Of a DNA stretch of 64,000 bases, positions 1 through 10,647 are shown in pieces. Made by a program: the position numbers and the translations under genes. The notes beneath the pieces are model-generated. The model searched no databases. It had not been told where the DNA came from and saw only the letters and a program-made list of their open reading frames with translations. This stretch comes from Nemertoderma westbladi. Taxonomy: Eukaryota > Xenacoelomorpha > Nemertodermatida > Nemertodermatidae. The stretch lies in NCBI GenBank assembly GCA_032718475.1, contig JAUCBJ010008373.1:1-64000 (forward strand). The letters run 5' to 3'. Position 1 is the stretch's first letter. Each line of letters starts with the position of its first letter.

Positions 1-379
1 GAAGCATTTCCTAAAGAATGCGCCATATATGTTAATTATAATTGAGCCATATCGTTGTGAGTAGTTTAAGTCATAACTCTGTTTATATAGATAAAGCGCC
101 ACGTCCTAAAGGAACTGTTAATATTCCCGAAGGTAAATAATATTGTCAGAGATTATATAATACTGTCAGTCGAATAATACATTAGGCTTACACATAGCAA
201 TAAAATTAAACCGTCGAACCCAATCTCCCGGGAATATCCAGCGGGTGAATGGTCGCGCACGGATTGGTTTCGACTAGTGTAGTGAATCAAATACTTGTCA
301 TAGGCTAAAAAGCGATTTAATATCTAGAAGACATCTTAATTTGGCGGGTTAAACTGCCAAAGGTCTGAAAGCGCGAACA
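1..379 (+). repeat. 3' part of a BEL/Pao-family LTR (third copy in window)
   Basis: This stretch aligns with the last ~380 bases of the LTR at 22093-23295, including the shared terminal string GCGCGAACA at 371-379, but is visibly more diverged than the two LTRs of the 20.5-kb element are from each other. The homology stops exactly at the LTR end, where a 19-bp tandem array begins. It is either a solo LTR or the 3' LTR of an element lying upstream of the window. Confidence 0.8.
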
Positions 380-735
380 GGGTCAATCTACCATGACTGG
401 GTCAATCTACCATGACTTGGTCAATCTATCATGACTGGGTCAATCTACCATGACTGGGTCAATCTACCATGACTGGGTCAATCTACCATGACTGGGTCAA
501 TCTACCATGACTGGGTCAATCTACCATGACTTGGTCAATCTATCATGACTGGGTCAATCTACCATGACTGGGTCAATCTACCATGACTGGGTCAATCTAC
601 CATGACTGGGTCAATCTACCATGACTGGGTCAATCTACCATGACTGAGTCGATCTACCATGACTGGGTCAATCTACCATGACTGGGTCAATCTACCATGA
701 CTGGGTCAATCTATCATGACTGGGTCAAGCAAGAT
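380..735. repeat. 19-bp tandem array
   Basis: About 18-19 head-to-tail copies of a 19-bp unit (GGGTCAATCTACCATGACT) with a few recurrent variants (for example TTGGTC, CTATCATG). There are no non-repeat spacers, so this is a minisatellite and not a CRISPR array. It abuts the LTR end at 379. Confidence 0.95.
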
Positions 736-1144
736 CTTGAAATGGGTTGGGGCGGTTTCTCTCGATTTGCGGCTACATGAAGAACTACGTATCCTTCTAC
801 TGTAGAATATAACCGGATATTATGGAATTATTCGGAAGCCAGGTAAAAGGAACTGGCCATGCCTTCGGGTCGGAAATAGCTTTCTCAAAGCCACTAATAT
901 TAACTCCCCAGATTTCTCACTCTTTGCACCAAACTCAATATATTTTTTGTACGATAACTATTGTCTCAAGTATACCGGTGATTTTCCAATACCCAATATG
1001 AATGAAATTTACAATCTGAATATACTATACTTTTACTCCCTAGTAAATATATACTTTATTTCTAGATTATGTAGGCCTGCTTGTTCATTGATTAACACAA
1101 ATATTTTAATTCCCCGGTTGGTTTTTGATTTAATCAAAATGAAT
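736..1144. other. intergenic sequence, no gene seen
   Basis: AT-rich sequence between two arrays. A short open stretch from 947 has no recognisable domain and runs into the downstream repeat. I see no gene here. Confidence 0.6.
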
Positions 1145-1990
1145 AGGCCTACTAGTTTCTCAAATTCAATTTGAGGTGTTCCAAAATTAATAGGCCTACT
1201 ACACTAGGTTCCCAAATTCATTTTGAGGTGTCCCAAAATGAATAGGCCTACTAGTTTCCCAAATTCAATTTGAGGTGTCACAAAATGAATAGGCCTACTA
1301 CACTAGTTTCCCAAATTCAATTTGAGGTGTCCTATAATGAATAGGCCTACTGTACTACTAGTTTACCAAATTCAATTTGAGGTGTCTGAAAATGAATCGG
1401 CCTACTACACTAGTTTCCCAAATTCAATTTGAGGTGTCCCAAGATGGATAGGCCTACTCCACTAGTTTCCTAAATTCAATTTGAGGTGTCCAAAAATAAA
1501 TAGGCCTACTACACTAGTTACCCAAATTCAATTCGAGGTGTCCCATGATGGATAGGCCTACTACACTAGTTACCCAAATTCAATTTGAGGTGTTCCAAAA
1601 TGAATAGGCCTACTGTACTACTAGTTTCCCAAATTCATTTTGAGGTGTCCCAAAATGAATAGGCCTACTACTAGTTTCCCAAATTCAATTTGAGGTGTCC
1701 CAAAATGAATAGGCCTACTACTAGTTTTCCAAATTCAATTTGAGGTGTCCCAAAATGAATAGGCCACCCACTCTAGTTTCCCAAATTCAATTTGAGGTGT
1801 CCCAAAATGAATAGGCCTACTACTAGTTTCCCAAATTCAATTTGAGGTGTCCCAAAATGAATAGGCCTACTACTAGTTTCCCAAATTCAATTTGAAGTGT
1901 CCCAAAATGAATAGGCCTACTACTTTCCCAAATTCAATTTGAGGTGTCCCAAAATGAATATTAACTGTAGTTTCTCAAATTGAATTTGAC
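1145..1990. repeat. ~50-bp tandem array containing TAGGCCTA
   Basis: Roughly 16-17 imperfect copies of a unit reading TAGGCCTACTACACTAGTTT, then a CCCAAATTCAATTTGAGGTG core and a CCCAAAATGAA tail. Copies differ by substitutions and by small indels in the CTACTAG part. Each unit carries the palindromes TAGGCCTA and AAATTCAATTT. Confidence 0.93.
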
Positions 1991-2754
1991 TTTCTCAAAA
2001 TAAACATCGGTTCTCCCAAAATAAATGCATTTATTAAGATACAGTATATGACAGTTAGGTGGGATAATTGCAAAATACAGTACAAACACTTACTTTATGA
2101 GACAGGGGGAAACGGGACGCAAATTTTGCCTTGGCGAAGTTAAATTCTTAATTTATGGAAAGGAGCAGGTTACAGTGGCACGTTTTATTTAACCAAAACA
2201 ATAAACTAAACACAATGGAACAGGTTAAAGTTTTACTTTTGAGAATAAGCAACTGTTATTTGCATCGAATTTCCCCTGGAGAGGGATGAATTTTTATTGC
2301 GTCCAGTTCCCCCCCCCCCCCTATCTATTTTTATTGCGTCCACCCCCCCCCCCCCCCTATCTGTTTTTATTGCGTCCAGCCCCCCCCCCCCCCCTCCTAT
2401 CGTTTTTGCACTTTATAGTTAAATATTCCTAACAATATGCTGTAGGCCTACTGTACATGTAGGTTATTTCGTTTATATACTTTTAGTAAGGTGGGAGTGG
2501 GGGGGGGGGGGGGGGGGGGGGGTTACTGGCTGCTTTCAAATTCATTTCTCTTTCATCTAGAGCAGAATCAAGATTCCAAATATGAAAACCGTTTAGCGAA
2601 GTCTGTCGTACTTCTCGAGATATGGCTGTCTGTCCGTTTTACTGTCGGTCTGTCCTTCAGTATTTCTAGAAAACAATAGAAAACATACTGTCTGTACTTT
2701 TCTTTATAACAAATCTTCTCTTTCTATTTATGAAATTTTCACTATTTGACTTGC
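1991..2754. repeat. low-complexity region with poly-C and poly-G runs
   Basis: Three short poly-C blocks (about 2309-2395) alternate with a TATCTRTTTTTATTGCGTCC unit. A run of 24 G lies at 2499-2522. Part of a GGAAAGGAGCAGGTTA repeat also found near 29.6 kb is at about 2157-2215. The last five bases, 2750-2754 (CTTGC), are the left target-site duplicate of the BEL/Pao element. No gene seen. Confidence 0.7.
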
Positions 2755-3877
2755 TGTAAAGGCTTTTGCGGATTTAGCTGGTTATTTTCCCCGCAAAGTA
2801 CTCTGTAGGTGTTTTAGCGGACATAAAAAGCCGTTTCCTTACTGTACACGTGTTTTAGTGGACATAAAAAGCCATTTCTTCTGTATGTGTACTTTAGCGG
2901 ACATAACTAGCAATTTTATGCCGCAATGCACCAAAATACTCTTAATACAGTGTAGTTCAGATGACGACATCTATCAGCTGAGATGTCGACGTGTAGCTTT
3001 TGGCTTTCTTTGTTCAGGCTCAATCACTCGACCAATCAGAGCGATTTTCTTTTTATTTGTACAGAAGCCTCCGGGAAATCGCGCAATGCATTATGGTTTA
3101 TGTTTACCTTTTTTCCTAAGCCCAGAACACCGGCTGTGGAATGATTCTGTGTTTCAGACTTTAGCCAAACATTAGAACGGCTTTGATCATAGAAACGTAT
3201 AACTGTTATCGCAACAAACCAATCCAAACCAAATCTGCATATCACAAACTGCTCATATTGTCACATACAAACACCGCATTATTTTTACTGCTATTTACTG
3301 TCGATTATTAATTGTATCAGTTGATGGAATATTGTTATATTTGGAGAATATCGATAAATAATCAGAAAACCCCAATCTTCTTGATATACTGAAGGTTAGA
3401 GACCGGTTACATATAGCAATTGCGACTTACATTATAGTGGTTTTGGAGTGAATTGAATGCTATTTCATAGACCCTACATTTGTCAGTGGCTGTTCTCCTT
3501 AGATATGGTTAAAATTAGTGAAGGTCGGCAGATCGGAGTGCAGCATTGTGCGGTAGTGTGCATGAGTGTGATAGATAACAAAGCATCTCCTAAAGAATGC
3601 GCTTTATACGTGAATCATTAGCCATCCCATTGTGTTTAGTGTAAGTCATAACTCTGTTTACATACTTAGAGCGCCACGTCCTAAAGGAACTGTTAATATT
3701 TCCTGAAAGTGAATAATATTTGTCAGAGATTATATATTAACAATCAATCGAATAATACAGTAGGCCTACACCGCAATAAGGTCAGAGCATCCGAATCCAG
3801 TCTCCCTTAACCGTGGGTGAATGGTCGCGCATAGGCTGGCTTCGGCTAATGTAGCTTTATGTGTATCAAATACTTGT
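2755..3877 (+). repeat. 5' LTR of the BEL/Pao element, lacking its last 80 bp
   Basis: 1,123 bp matching 22093-23215 of the 3' LTR without indels; I count about eleven substitutions, so about 99% identity. The final 80 bp of the LTR (23216-23295 in the 3' copy, also present at the window start) are absent. Sequence after 3877 is unrelated and no primer-binding site beginning TGG is visible at the junction. A 105-codon open stretch inside both LTRs (2858-3175 here) starts at a non-ATG codon and is probably fortuitous. Confidence 0.9.
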
Positions 3878-5826
3878 TACTACCTAACCACCCGAACCGG
3901 TACTTACAGCAGTACAGGTACATCAGTATTATTTCATTTGTGATATATTGTATATTGTAGGCTGTTAGGGGATTAGGGATTGATCACCCCTTATTCCTTT
4001 GTATGGTTTACTTATTTCTGTCAGTTTTATTTATTTGTAGGTTAATATTGAACAGAAGGCGTGTAAGCCTGCTCAGATTGTACAGGTAATTTGTAGGCTG
4101 GACTGTTGTCTGACTGTTGTTAAGTCTGAAGAGATTGCAGTGTGTGTAGAGTGTATGTCCGATAAAGTACTAGTTAGGAACGTGGTGGGCATCCAGTGCT
4201 GTAAGGTAAATCCCCCCCGAAAGAATAAGTCGTACTACTCGGTTAGAATGCATACTAACTAACCATTTCGGAGTCTGCATATACTGTAGTTTATTTAGGC
4301 TTGATAGTAGTCTGCCAGCATTTGGTTTGTATTTTGTTTGTGTAGTCTGTACGGGTAGCGTAATATTTATTATTCAGAGTTTATGCGATTATTCGCAACA
4401 TTCACAACCCCAAGTTTATTCCTACAGTAATTGTGCTTGTTATACATACCGTTATAGTTAAATTAACCCCGGTACTACATCAGGGCTGTTTGGCGTAGGT
4501 AAAGACTGGTGATTTTATGCTCTGGTCACTCCGGCAGATACCGTGGTTCTTTTAGCTGTACAAGTATTTTTAACTGCTGGTTATTTGTTGTATAAGTACT
4601 TGTACCTAATTTAGGGTTTAGTGTACAGTGCTTTCCGAAGGTAATTAGTGTGTAGGCAGTATATTTGTGTTGTAAAGTGGTTAATAGGCACGTTAGCTAT
4701 AGTAGGCTGCGGTAATTAACTTCTAGGTAGGAACACTCCGTGTACATAACGTAGTACTTATAGCGATACGGCTATAAGTCGTCAGACGGTGGTATTTTTC
4801 CTATCTAGACAACGCAATATATTTACTACTGCTTTATTATTTTCAAATACCGTAGTATCCTGTCCGTTTGTAATAACCAGAAATTCTAACTCCTTGTTAG
4901 GCTGGTTTGTAGACTTCTTGTAAAATTAACCCTAAAAAAATTCGTACGTGTAATTTTTGTGTTTATTTAGAGATTGTAATCTCACCCCGCAATTGTACGT
5001 AATTTGTAGTAATAAGTAACTTAGGCAAGTAGAATTATTTGTTTTAGTGTCCAACAAGTAGCACTTCACTGAGAGCGTACAGCTTCTGTGTAGTGACTCC
5101 TTCCCAGAAATAATAACATTTATTTCAAATATTGTAACAAAACCCATTAAAAGGGTATATATATATTATAAATCAATTCAAACCGATTTATAAAATAGTA
5201 GGCCTGTCATACAACAATTAGGTCTTAATATCAGTTGGACTACTGCTTAAATAACGGTAATAAAGTAAAGTAAAGTAACTAAGTAACCCTAAAATTCAGA
5301 AATTCAATTATTCTAAAATAATTGACATACCGGTATTTACAATAGGCTTATTATATTTATTTCTATAAATTTGAGCTGAAATTATATACCGGTATTCTGT
5401 AATTAATTCTAGTCTATAATAATACTTATATATATACTATAGGTGTATACCGGTATTCACGATAGGCTTATTATATATTTCTATATATTTGTGCTGAAAT
5501 TATATACCGGTATTCTGTGACAAACCTAGTCTGTAATAATACTTATATATACTATAAGTGTATACTACTACTACTAGGTCGAGCGAACTCGGACATATAT
5601 CTTTCAGTTGCGGGGGTAAACCGCTTGTGGTCGCAACTCCTACAAGCGTCTTTGCAGTAGGTCGCCGGTATATAAGTGTATACCGGTACTCTAATATATT
5701 GTATATATATCACGTTACATAGAGTAACGATATCGGTAATTAATTACTAGGCTAACAGTGATACTGAATTATTAGACTTGCTTTAACTGTAATTATAGCA
5801 GTAGGCATTCAACTGTATAAACAAAC
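3878..5826 (+). other. leader region of the BEL/Pao element
   Basis: About 1.95 kb with no convincing reading frame. Two imperfect ~125-bp tandem copies with repeated TACCGGTAT palindromes lie at about 5325-5575. A sequence AAGGTAAAT near 4203-4211 could act as a splice donor for a downstream subgenomic mRNA, but this is only a motif match. Confidence 0.6.
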
Positions 5827-7020
5827 ATGTCTGACACAAAGCAAAACCTGTCAGTCAGTCTCCTAGATACAACCATCTGTGACCCAGATAGGAGTGCTGA
5901 ACGTTTGAGACCGAAGTTCAACTCACCTCCTACTGTAAGAAAGATCATCCCTCCAGTAGTAGTATCAGACCCTAGGCTAGTCAAACACCGTAGGTCCATC
6001 ATAGGCACTCGGGCTCAAGTCAAGCGGGACCAAGAAGCAGCTGTTAAACAGCAGCAACACGCGAGCCGAGAACTTATTTCTCAGCGGCCCGATAGCTCCA
6101 GTAGTTCAGATACTGTAGAGCTGACACCCGAGCGTGGAGCAAAGATGGCAGATGCGGTTTATTCAGATCCCCTTCTCATTCTTCCTGCAGCCGTACTCAA
6201 CAGGGTATTGATTGCGGTGGAGGAACACCAAATCGATTGGGCGAGAAGTAAGCGATCGACCAAGGATAGTTATGTGGGATACACAAGGGAGGAACTGAAG
6301 TCTATTGTCGAGTCACAATGGAACTTCCCCGGACCCGGACTCCCGTTTGACTTATCGGAAGCTGCCTGGGAAGACATACACAGGATGGGAGTGACAAAGG
6401 ATATTAGTGATCCAGCTGTATGGAAGAGGTCGGCAGCAGGATACGTACAGAGATTCTTCAGCTCTTTGGAGCGATTAGAGGAACAATTGTTTCAACAACC
6501 CCAAGGACCTCAAGAGCAGGGAGAGCTGCTTTATCAAGTTAGAGAAAGAATTCTAAGAATCAGACTAATCCTATCGGCCTTTGAGGAAGCTTCGAAAAGA
6601 AGACAAGACACGTCGTTGCAAGTTGCCGTAAAGACTTGGTTCCAGCGGGTGGGTCTCAAGGTTCAAGGAACAGCCCAGTGGAAATCTCAGCTGGCTGAGC
6701 GCTCAACCCATGGAGAATCAACAGACGCTACCTTTTCTCAAGTGGAAAGCGAAGCGACAGCAGAGAAACCGCAGAAGAGGGACGCTATTGACATCTATCT
6801 GTCAGACTATCAACGATTTCTAGGTGATGAAGAGTTGAGGAGACGGCTGGCTGGACTTCGCCCTAATAGTGAAGGAGCCAAGCTTGTGTTGGACGCAATA
6901 GATGCGGAAATGTTAGCTGCGAACCAAGCTAAATTTGATGAACACCTCCGCATCGCTAGAGTCCAAGAAGAACAAGTAAAGAAAAAACGTGGCAGAAGCA
7001 GCGACAGCGGCAGAAGTTGA
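5827..7020 (+). CDS. BEL/Pao gag, N-terminal region (unusual extension)
   Basis: 397 codons from an ATG at 5827, the first long frame after the leader. The protein is hydrophilic with a low-complexity Gln/Ser segment (residues ~60-95), then a folded-looking part (~105-260) with no family I recognise, and a charged, helix-rich C-terminus. In BEL/Pao elements the Gag N-terminus is normally a short helical segment before the DUF1759-type domain; here several hundred residues precede it. The frame ends in a Lys/Arg stretch over a run of six A (6982-6987), and the coding signal continues in the next frame (+1), so a one-base length change in the homopolymer or a real frameshift separates it from the following piece. 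Confidence 0.7.
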   Translation: MSDTKQNLSVSLLDTTICDPDRSAERLRPKFNSPPTVRKIIPPVVVSDPRLVKHRRSIIGTRAQVKRDQEAAVKQQQHASRELISQRPDSSSSSDTVELTPERGAKMADAVYSDPLLILPAAVLNRVLIAVEEHQIDWARSKRSTKDSYVGYTREELKSIVESQWNFPGPGLPFDLSEAAWEDIHRMGVTKDISDPAVWKRSAAGYVQRFFSSLERLEEQLFQQPQGPQEQGELLYQVRERILRIRLILSAFEEASKRRQDTSLQVAVKTWFQRVGLKVQGTAQWKSQLAERSTHGESTDATFSQVESEATAEKPQKRDAIDIYLSDYQRFLGDEELRRRLAGLRPNSEGAKLVLDAIDAEMLAANQAKFDEHLRIARVQEEQVKKKRGRSSDSGRS

Positions 7021-8263
7021 AAGAAAAGCGGCAGCGGCAGCGGCAGCGGCAGAGGCAGAGGCAGAAGCGGAAAGAAAGGCGGTAGAAGTGGAAAGAAAGG
7101 CGGTAGAAGGGGAAAGAAAAGCGGCAGTGGCAGCGGCAGAAGCGGAAAGAAAGGCGGTAGAAGTGGAAAGAAAGGCGGTAGAAGGGGAAAGAAAAGCGGC
7201 AGTGGCTGCGGCAGAAGTGGAAAGAAAAGCAGCAGAGGCAGTGGCAGAAGCAGAACGGAGAGCGTTTGAAGAGACCACCCAACTAGAGTTGGAAAATCTT
7301 CAAGAGAATCAAGACTACATAAATAAACAGTTAACAGCTAGTCAGATGCAGATGATAAGTCGATCTACTCCCAAAAGGCAGGGATTTACATCATCTGATG
7401 AAGGCGATACTACCGATCCTGAAGGCGGAGGAAATAGATCTCGTCTAAACAGGCGTAGAAGAATGCCCCACCGTCAGAAATTGCCTGATTTGCCCCCAGC
7501 TGTGAGAAGGCAACTAGCTAGCACGGACTTAGGTAGTACAGAACCCACAGACCAAATTATTAGAGTAAAAAGACTCCCAACTATAATAGATGAGCCTGAA
7601 ATAATTAGGCCTGTTCTCGAAGCCACCCCCTCTGTGATAGAGACCCCTGTACTTCCAGAACCCAACTCTAAATTCCCTTTGCACAGCACTAAACTACTTG
7701 TGCCCAGCAGAACAGCCCCTGAGACAACTCCTGTCCTGGACTCCGAGCGAAATATCAATGACTTGTCGCCCGTTGTCCCTCGTCCGCCCGCTACTATGTT
7801 GGCGGCTCCCGCTTCGGCGGTCGAGTGGGTGGATGAGAGACGGCGGGGGATGGATCTCCTGCTCGGGCAGATGCAGGAGACTGTTCAACAGTTCAAGGGC
7901 ACAGTAAGGGAAAGTAGGTTAGAGTTGTAAGAAGTGCAGCAAAGTATCGCGTTAGAACGCAATAAATTGGTAAATACTCAAAGGGGTATACCACCAACCC
8001 CGGTAACAATGTGTCAACCTGTTAGGTCTGAAGTATTTCATGCGCAAGGTGTGGAGCCTACACGCATCTATACTGCTAGTGAAGTAGAAACTCCTATAGT
8101 AAACCCTATTAAGGGTAATTATAAACCTGTAGACAATGATATTCCATATAGACCTGATCATAATCCGAGAAATTTATATACCGATAACTCGATATTAAAT
8201 AACACGATGGCCCAAGAAAGTTTTACACGTAAATGGCTAGAACCGAAGCCCGTCAAGCGGTAA
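6989..8263 (+). CDS. BEL/Pao gag, Ala/Glu/Lys-rich coiled-coil segment (internal stop)
   Basis: This frame continues the Gag chain after the shift at ~6985. No ATG is needed; the first usable codon is GTG at 6989. Residues ~1-105 are a repetitive Ala-Glu-Arg-Lys heptad-like block (units such as AVEVERK and AVEGERK), a strong coiled-coil candidate built on a ~24-bp DNA repeat. A basic/proline-rich linker follows. A TAA at 7928-7930 interrupts the frame, which then runs open to 8261. It overlaps the next frame by about 30 bases. Gag coiled coils usually mediate multimerisation; that role here is inferred. Confidence 0.65.
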
Positions 8264-10647
8264 AGGTGGGAGAGATCGTCAAGTTCAATGGAGATGAGAT
8301 GAAATGGTTACCTTTTAATGAATATTATAAAGATATCATACAGAACTCTGTGCTATCTAACGGAGAGAAACTTAGATTCCTCATCGAGTGCTTGGAAGGA
8401 TCTCCCAAGTTAATGGCGTTAAAGTTTATTGGACATCCAGATGGATTAAGACAAGTTTGGGATACACTAAACATCAGGTATGGTAATAGGAATAACATAG
8501 CTAGGTATTTGTATGCAAAATTGGTAGCGCCCCGAAAGTTCATTAGCAGCGGGATTATAGAGTTTTCCGATGAGATCCAGGAGATCTGTAGACAATTAGA
8601 TTGGCTAGGTAAGTCTCATGAATATCAGAGTTCTATGGTTATTGGAGCCGTAGCATCTACTTTACCCAAGGGTGGAGTAGGTACACGCTGGGATAAGAAA
8701 GTGTTATATATGATGGAACAACAACGACGAGACCCTACCATGGCTGATCTCATGTCATTCTTAGTTGGAGAAGTAAAATTACAGCTCCTAAAGCAGTCCA
8801 GGGAGAAGACACCGGAAAATAAGGTAAGTGAGAAACCCGTTTCTAGGAGAAAGGTAACACCAGTGTGTTATACAGACGATGGCAAAAGCCAGGCCTCTCA
8901 AGAGGAAGACAGCGGGAAAGACACTGAAAGATCTTACTATGTCAACAAAACGTCTAAAGACGTAAGTAAATTTAAGTCTCGAACCCATGACAGGAGAGAA
9001 CAGGTAAGAAAAACTCCTCCTACGTCTCCTAAGAGAATTCACGGAAGAAAGCCCGAGGAAAGAACGAGTGTGCACAACGTTACCCAAAGTAAGGTAAGTA
9101 ACATCAAACCGAAATGTGCGCTGTGCGACGGGCCCCACCGTTTAAGTGTGTGTGATGAATTCCTAAAGAAATCATTAAAAGATAGACGTGAAGTCATGTG
9201 GGATAAGCGGTTGTGTTATAATTGCCTCAGACAAGGACACCAACGGCGAACCTGTTACTCCGACGCAAGGTGTGCAAAGTGCGGCGCGAAACATCATATC
9301 TTGTTGCACACTGAATTCGAACGAAACAGCCCGAGTCAGGTAAGTGAGTCCGAACTATATGTCCAATTCAGTGATGTGAACGACACTGACCAAAGTTCTG
9401 AGATGGAAGGATTCTATACGGACGAATTCTCCGACGAAAACGAATCCTGTTACCTAATAAATACCGCAGTGTATCGAGCACTTACGTATGAGAAAGAAAC
9501 CGACAGTGAGCTCCCCCTAACTACTCCTGACCGACAACCATCTTGGAAAGCACCAACTTCCAATGTAGGAATCCGAGAATTTCCCGTAGTGCAGTTGAGA
9601 GTCCACGGGCCTGACAAGAGTTATATAGTGAACGCCCTCCTTGACTCCGGCAGCACAGGAACATTCATCGACAAAGAACTAGCCGAAGACATCTTTGCTG
9701 GACAACCCAAGTTCCGAACTAAGTTAAACATGTCAGGAATTATGCAGGTTTGGAAATCTACAGTAATTGCAGATTATTATGTAGGTGCGTTGTCCACCCC
9801 CCAGGATGAACTAGGAGAACACAGCATAAGGTCAGTAAAAATGGTGGCGATAAAGAACTTCGCTACCAGCCAAGTAGAACCTTATAACTGGGATGAGGAC
9901 GATTTCACCCAGCAGCATAAGATACCTAGATTCAATACAGACTATCCTGGAGTGCAAATACTCATCGGCCAAAATGTGCATGAGGCGCTTGAGACATTGG
10001 AGAAACGGCCTGCTCAACCGCAACCACTACAAACCTATGCGGGAAAAACTAGAGTAGGTTGGTACTTTACTGGCCCTTCCCGTAGAACTCTCATGGAAAG
10101 GTTACCCAAAGAGCGGGTCTACCAGGTAAGTGAATGGGAAGAGGAGAACAGTGAGGTAGATAATGATGACATCTACCAACTCTTCGACGAGGAGAAGACC
10201 ATCGACCTCCTTACGGAAAACGAAACTTGGCAAAACCAAGTGAACCTATGTCACCTCATTCATCCAGCTGAACAAGTGTACAACGACGAACTGAATGAAG
10301 TGATAGATCGCTACAACGCAAAGACTCGCGTTGAACACGCCGTACGATTCTTTACTCAAGAGGCTGTAGAGCCCAATTCCTACGATAAGGCCCTATCGGT
10401 AGAAGAAGAAAGAGCCAAGCAGATCCAGGAGACAACTATACGTTTTCTTAAAGATCAAGGTAGATATGAAATTGGTCTGCCATTTCGAAAGCGAGAACCT
10501 AAATTTATAAACAACCGACCATTGGCGGAGAAAAGAATTGCGCAACTACATCGACGCCTTACGGCAAATGCTTCAGCTAAGGAAATGTACAAGACTCAGT
10601 TGAAGAAAATTATTGACAAGGGATATGCGGAGCGAGTACCGGAATAA
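8233..10647 (+). CDS. BEL/Pao gag C-terminus, zinc knuckles and aspartic protease
   Basis: 804 codons. Residues ~10-185 resemble the DUF1759 Gag domain of BEL/Pao elements (KFNGDEMKWLPF near the start). Residues ~290-370 hold three Cys/His clusters: CALCDGPH..C, CYNCLRQGHQRRTC and CAKCGAKHHILLH, the usual nucleocapsid arrangement. The retropepsin-like active site LLDSGSTGTF lies at ~9641-9670, followed by the peptidase A17-type region. The C-terminus runs into the RT N-terminal extension. A TAA at 10645-10647 stops this frame, but the same frame continues without a shift into the RT, so this is a point nonsense change. A stop (TAA) also directly precedes the ATG at 8233 in this frame, so the join to the upstream piece needs a -1 shift within an overlap of ~30 bases. 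Confidence 0.9.
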   Translation: MARTEARQAVKVGEIVKFNGDEMKWLPFNEYYKDIIQNSVLSNGEKLRFLIECLEGSPKLMALKFIGHPDGLRQVWDTLNIRYGNRNNIARYLYAKLVAPRKFISSGIIEFSDEIQEICRQLDWLGKSHEYQSSMVIGAVASTLPKGGVGTRWDKKVLYMMEQQRRDPTMADLMSFLVGEVKLQLLKQSREKTPENKVSEKPVSRRKVTPVCYTDDGKSQASQEEDSGKDTERSYYVNKTSKDVSKFKSRTHDRREQVRKTPPTSPKRIHGRKPEERTSVHNVTQSKVSNIKPKCALCDGPHRLSVCDEFLKKSLKDRREVMWDKRLCYNCLRQGHQRRTCYSDARCAKCGAKHHILLHTEFERNSPSQVSESELYVQFSDVNDTDQSSEMEGFYTDEFSDENESCYLINTAVYRALTYEKETDSELPLTTPDRQPSWKAPTSNVGIREFPVVQLRVHGPDKSYIVNALLDSGSTGTFIDKELAEDIFAGQPKFRTKLNMSGIMQVWKSTVIADYYVGALSTPQDELGEHSIRSVKMVAIKNFATSQVEPYNWDEDDFTQQHKIPRFNTDYPGVQILIGQNVHEALETLEKRPAQPQPLQTYAGKTRVGWYFTGPSRRTLMERLPKERVYQVSEWEEENSEVDNDDIYQLFDEEKTIDLLTENETWQNQVNLCHLIHPAEQVYNDELNEVIDRYNAKTRVEHAVRFFTQEAVEPNSYDKALSVEEERAKQIQETTIRFLKDQGRYEIGLPFRKREPKFINNRPLAEKRIAQLHRRLTANASAKEMYKTQLKKIIDKGYAERVPE

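Noticed and set aside
380-735. CRISPR-like regular repeat
   Set aside because: The 19-bp units are directly adjacent with no unique spacers, and the genome is an animal's.
2858-3175. 105-codon frame present in both LTRs (also 22196-22513), with an overlapping minus-strand frame
   Set aside because: It starts at a non-ATG codon, lies wholly inside the LTR, has no motif, and its conservation follows from the near-identity of the LTRs.
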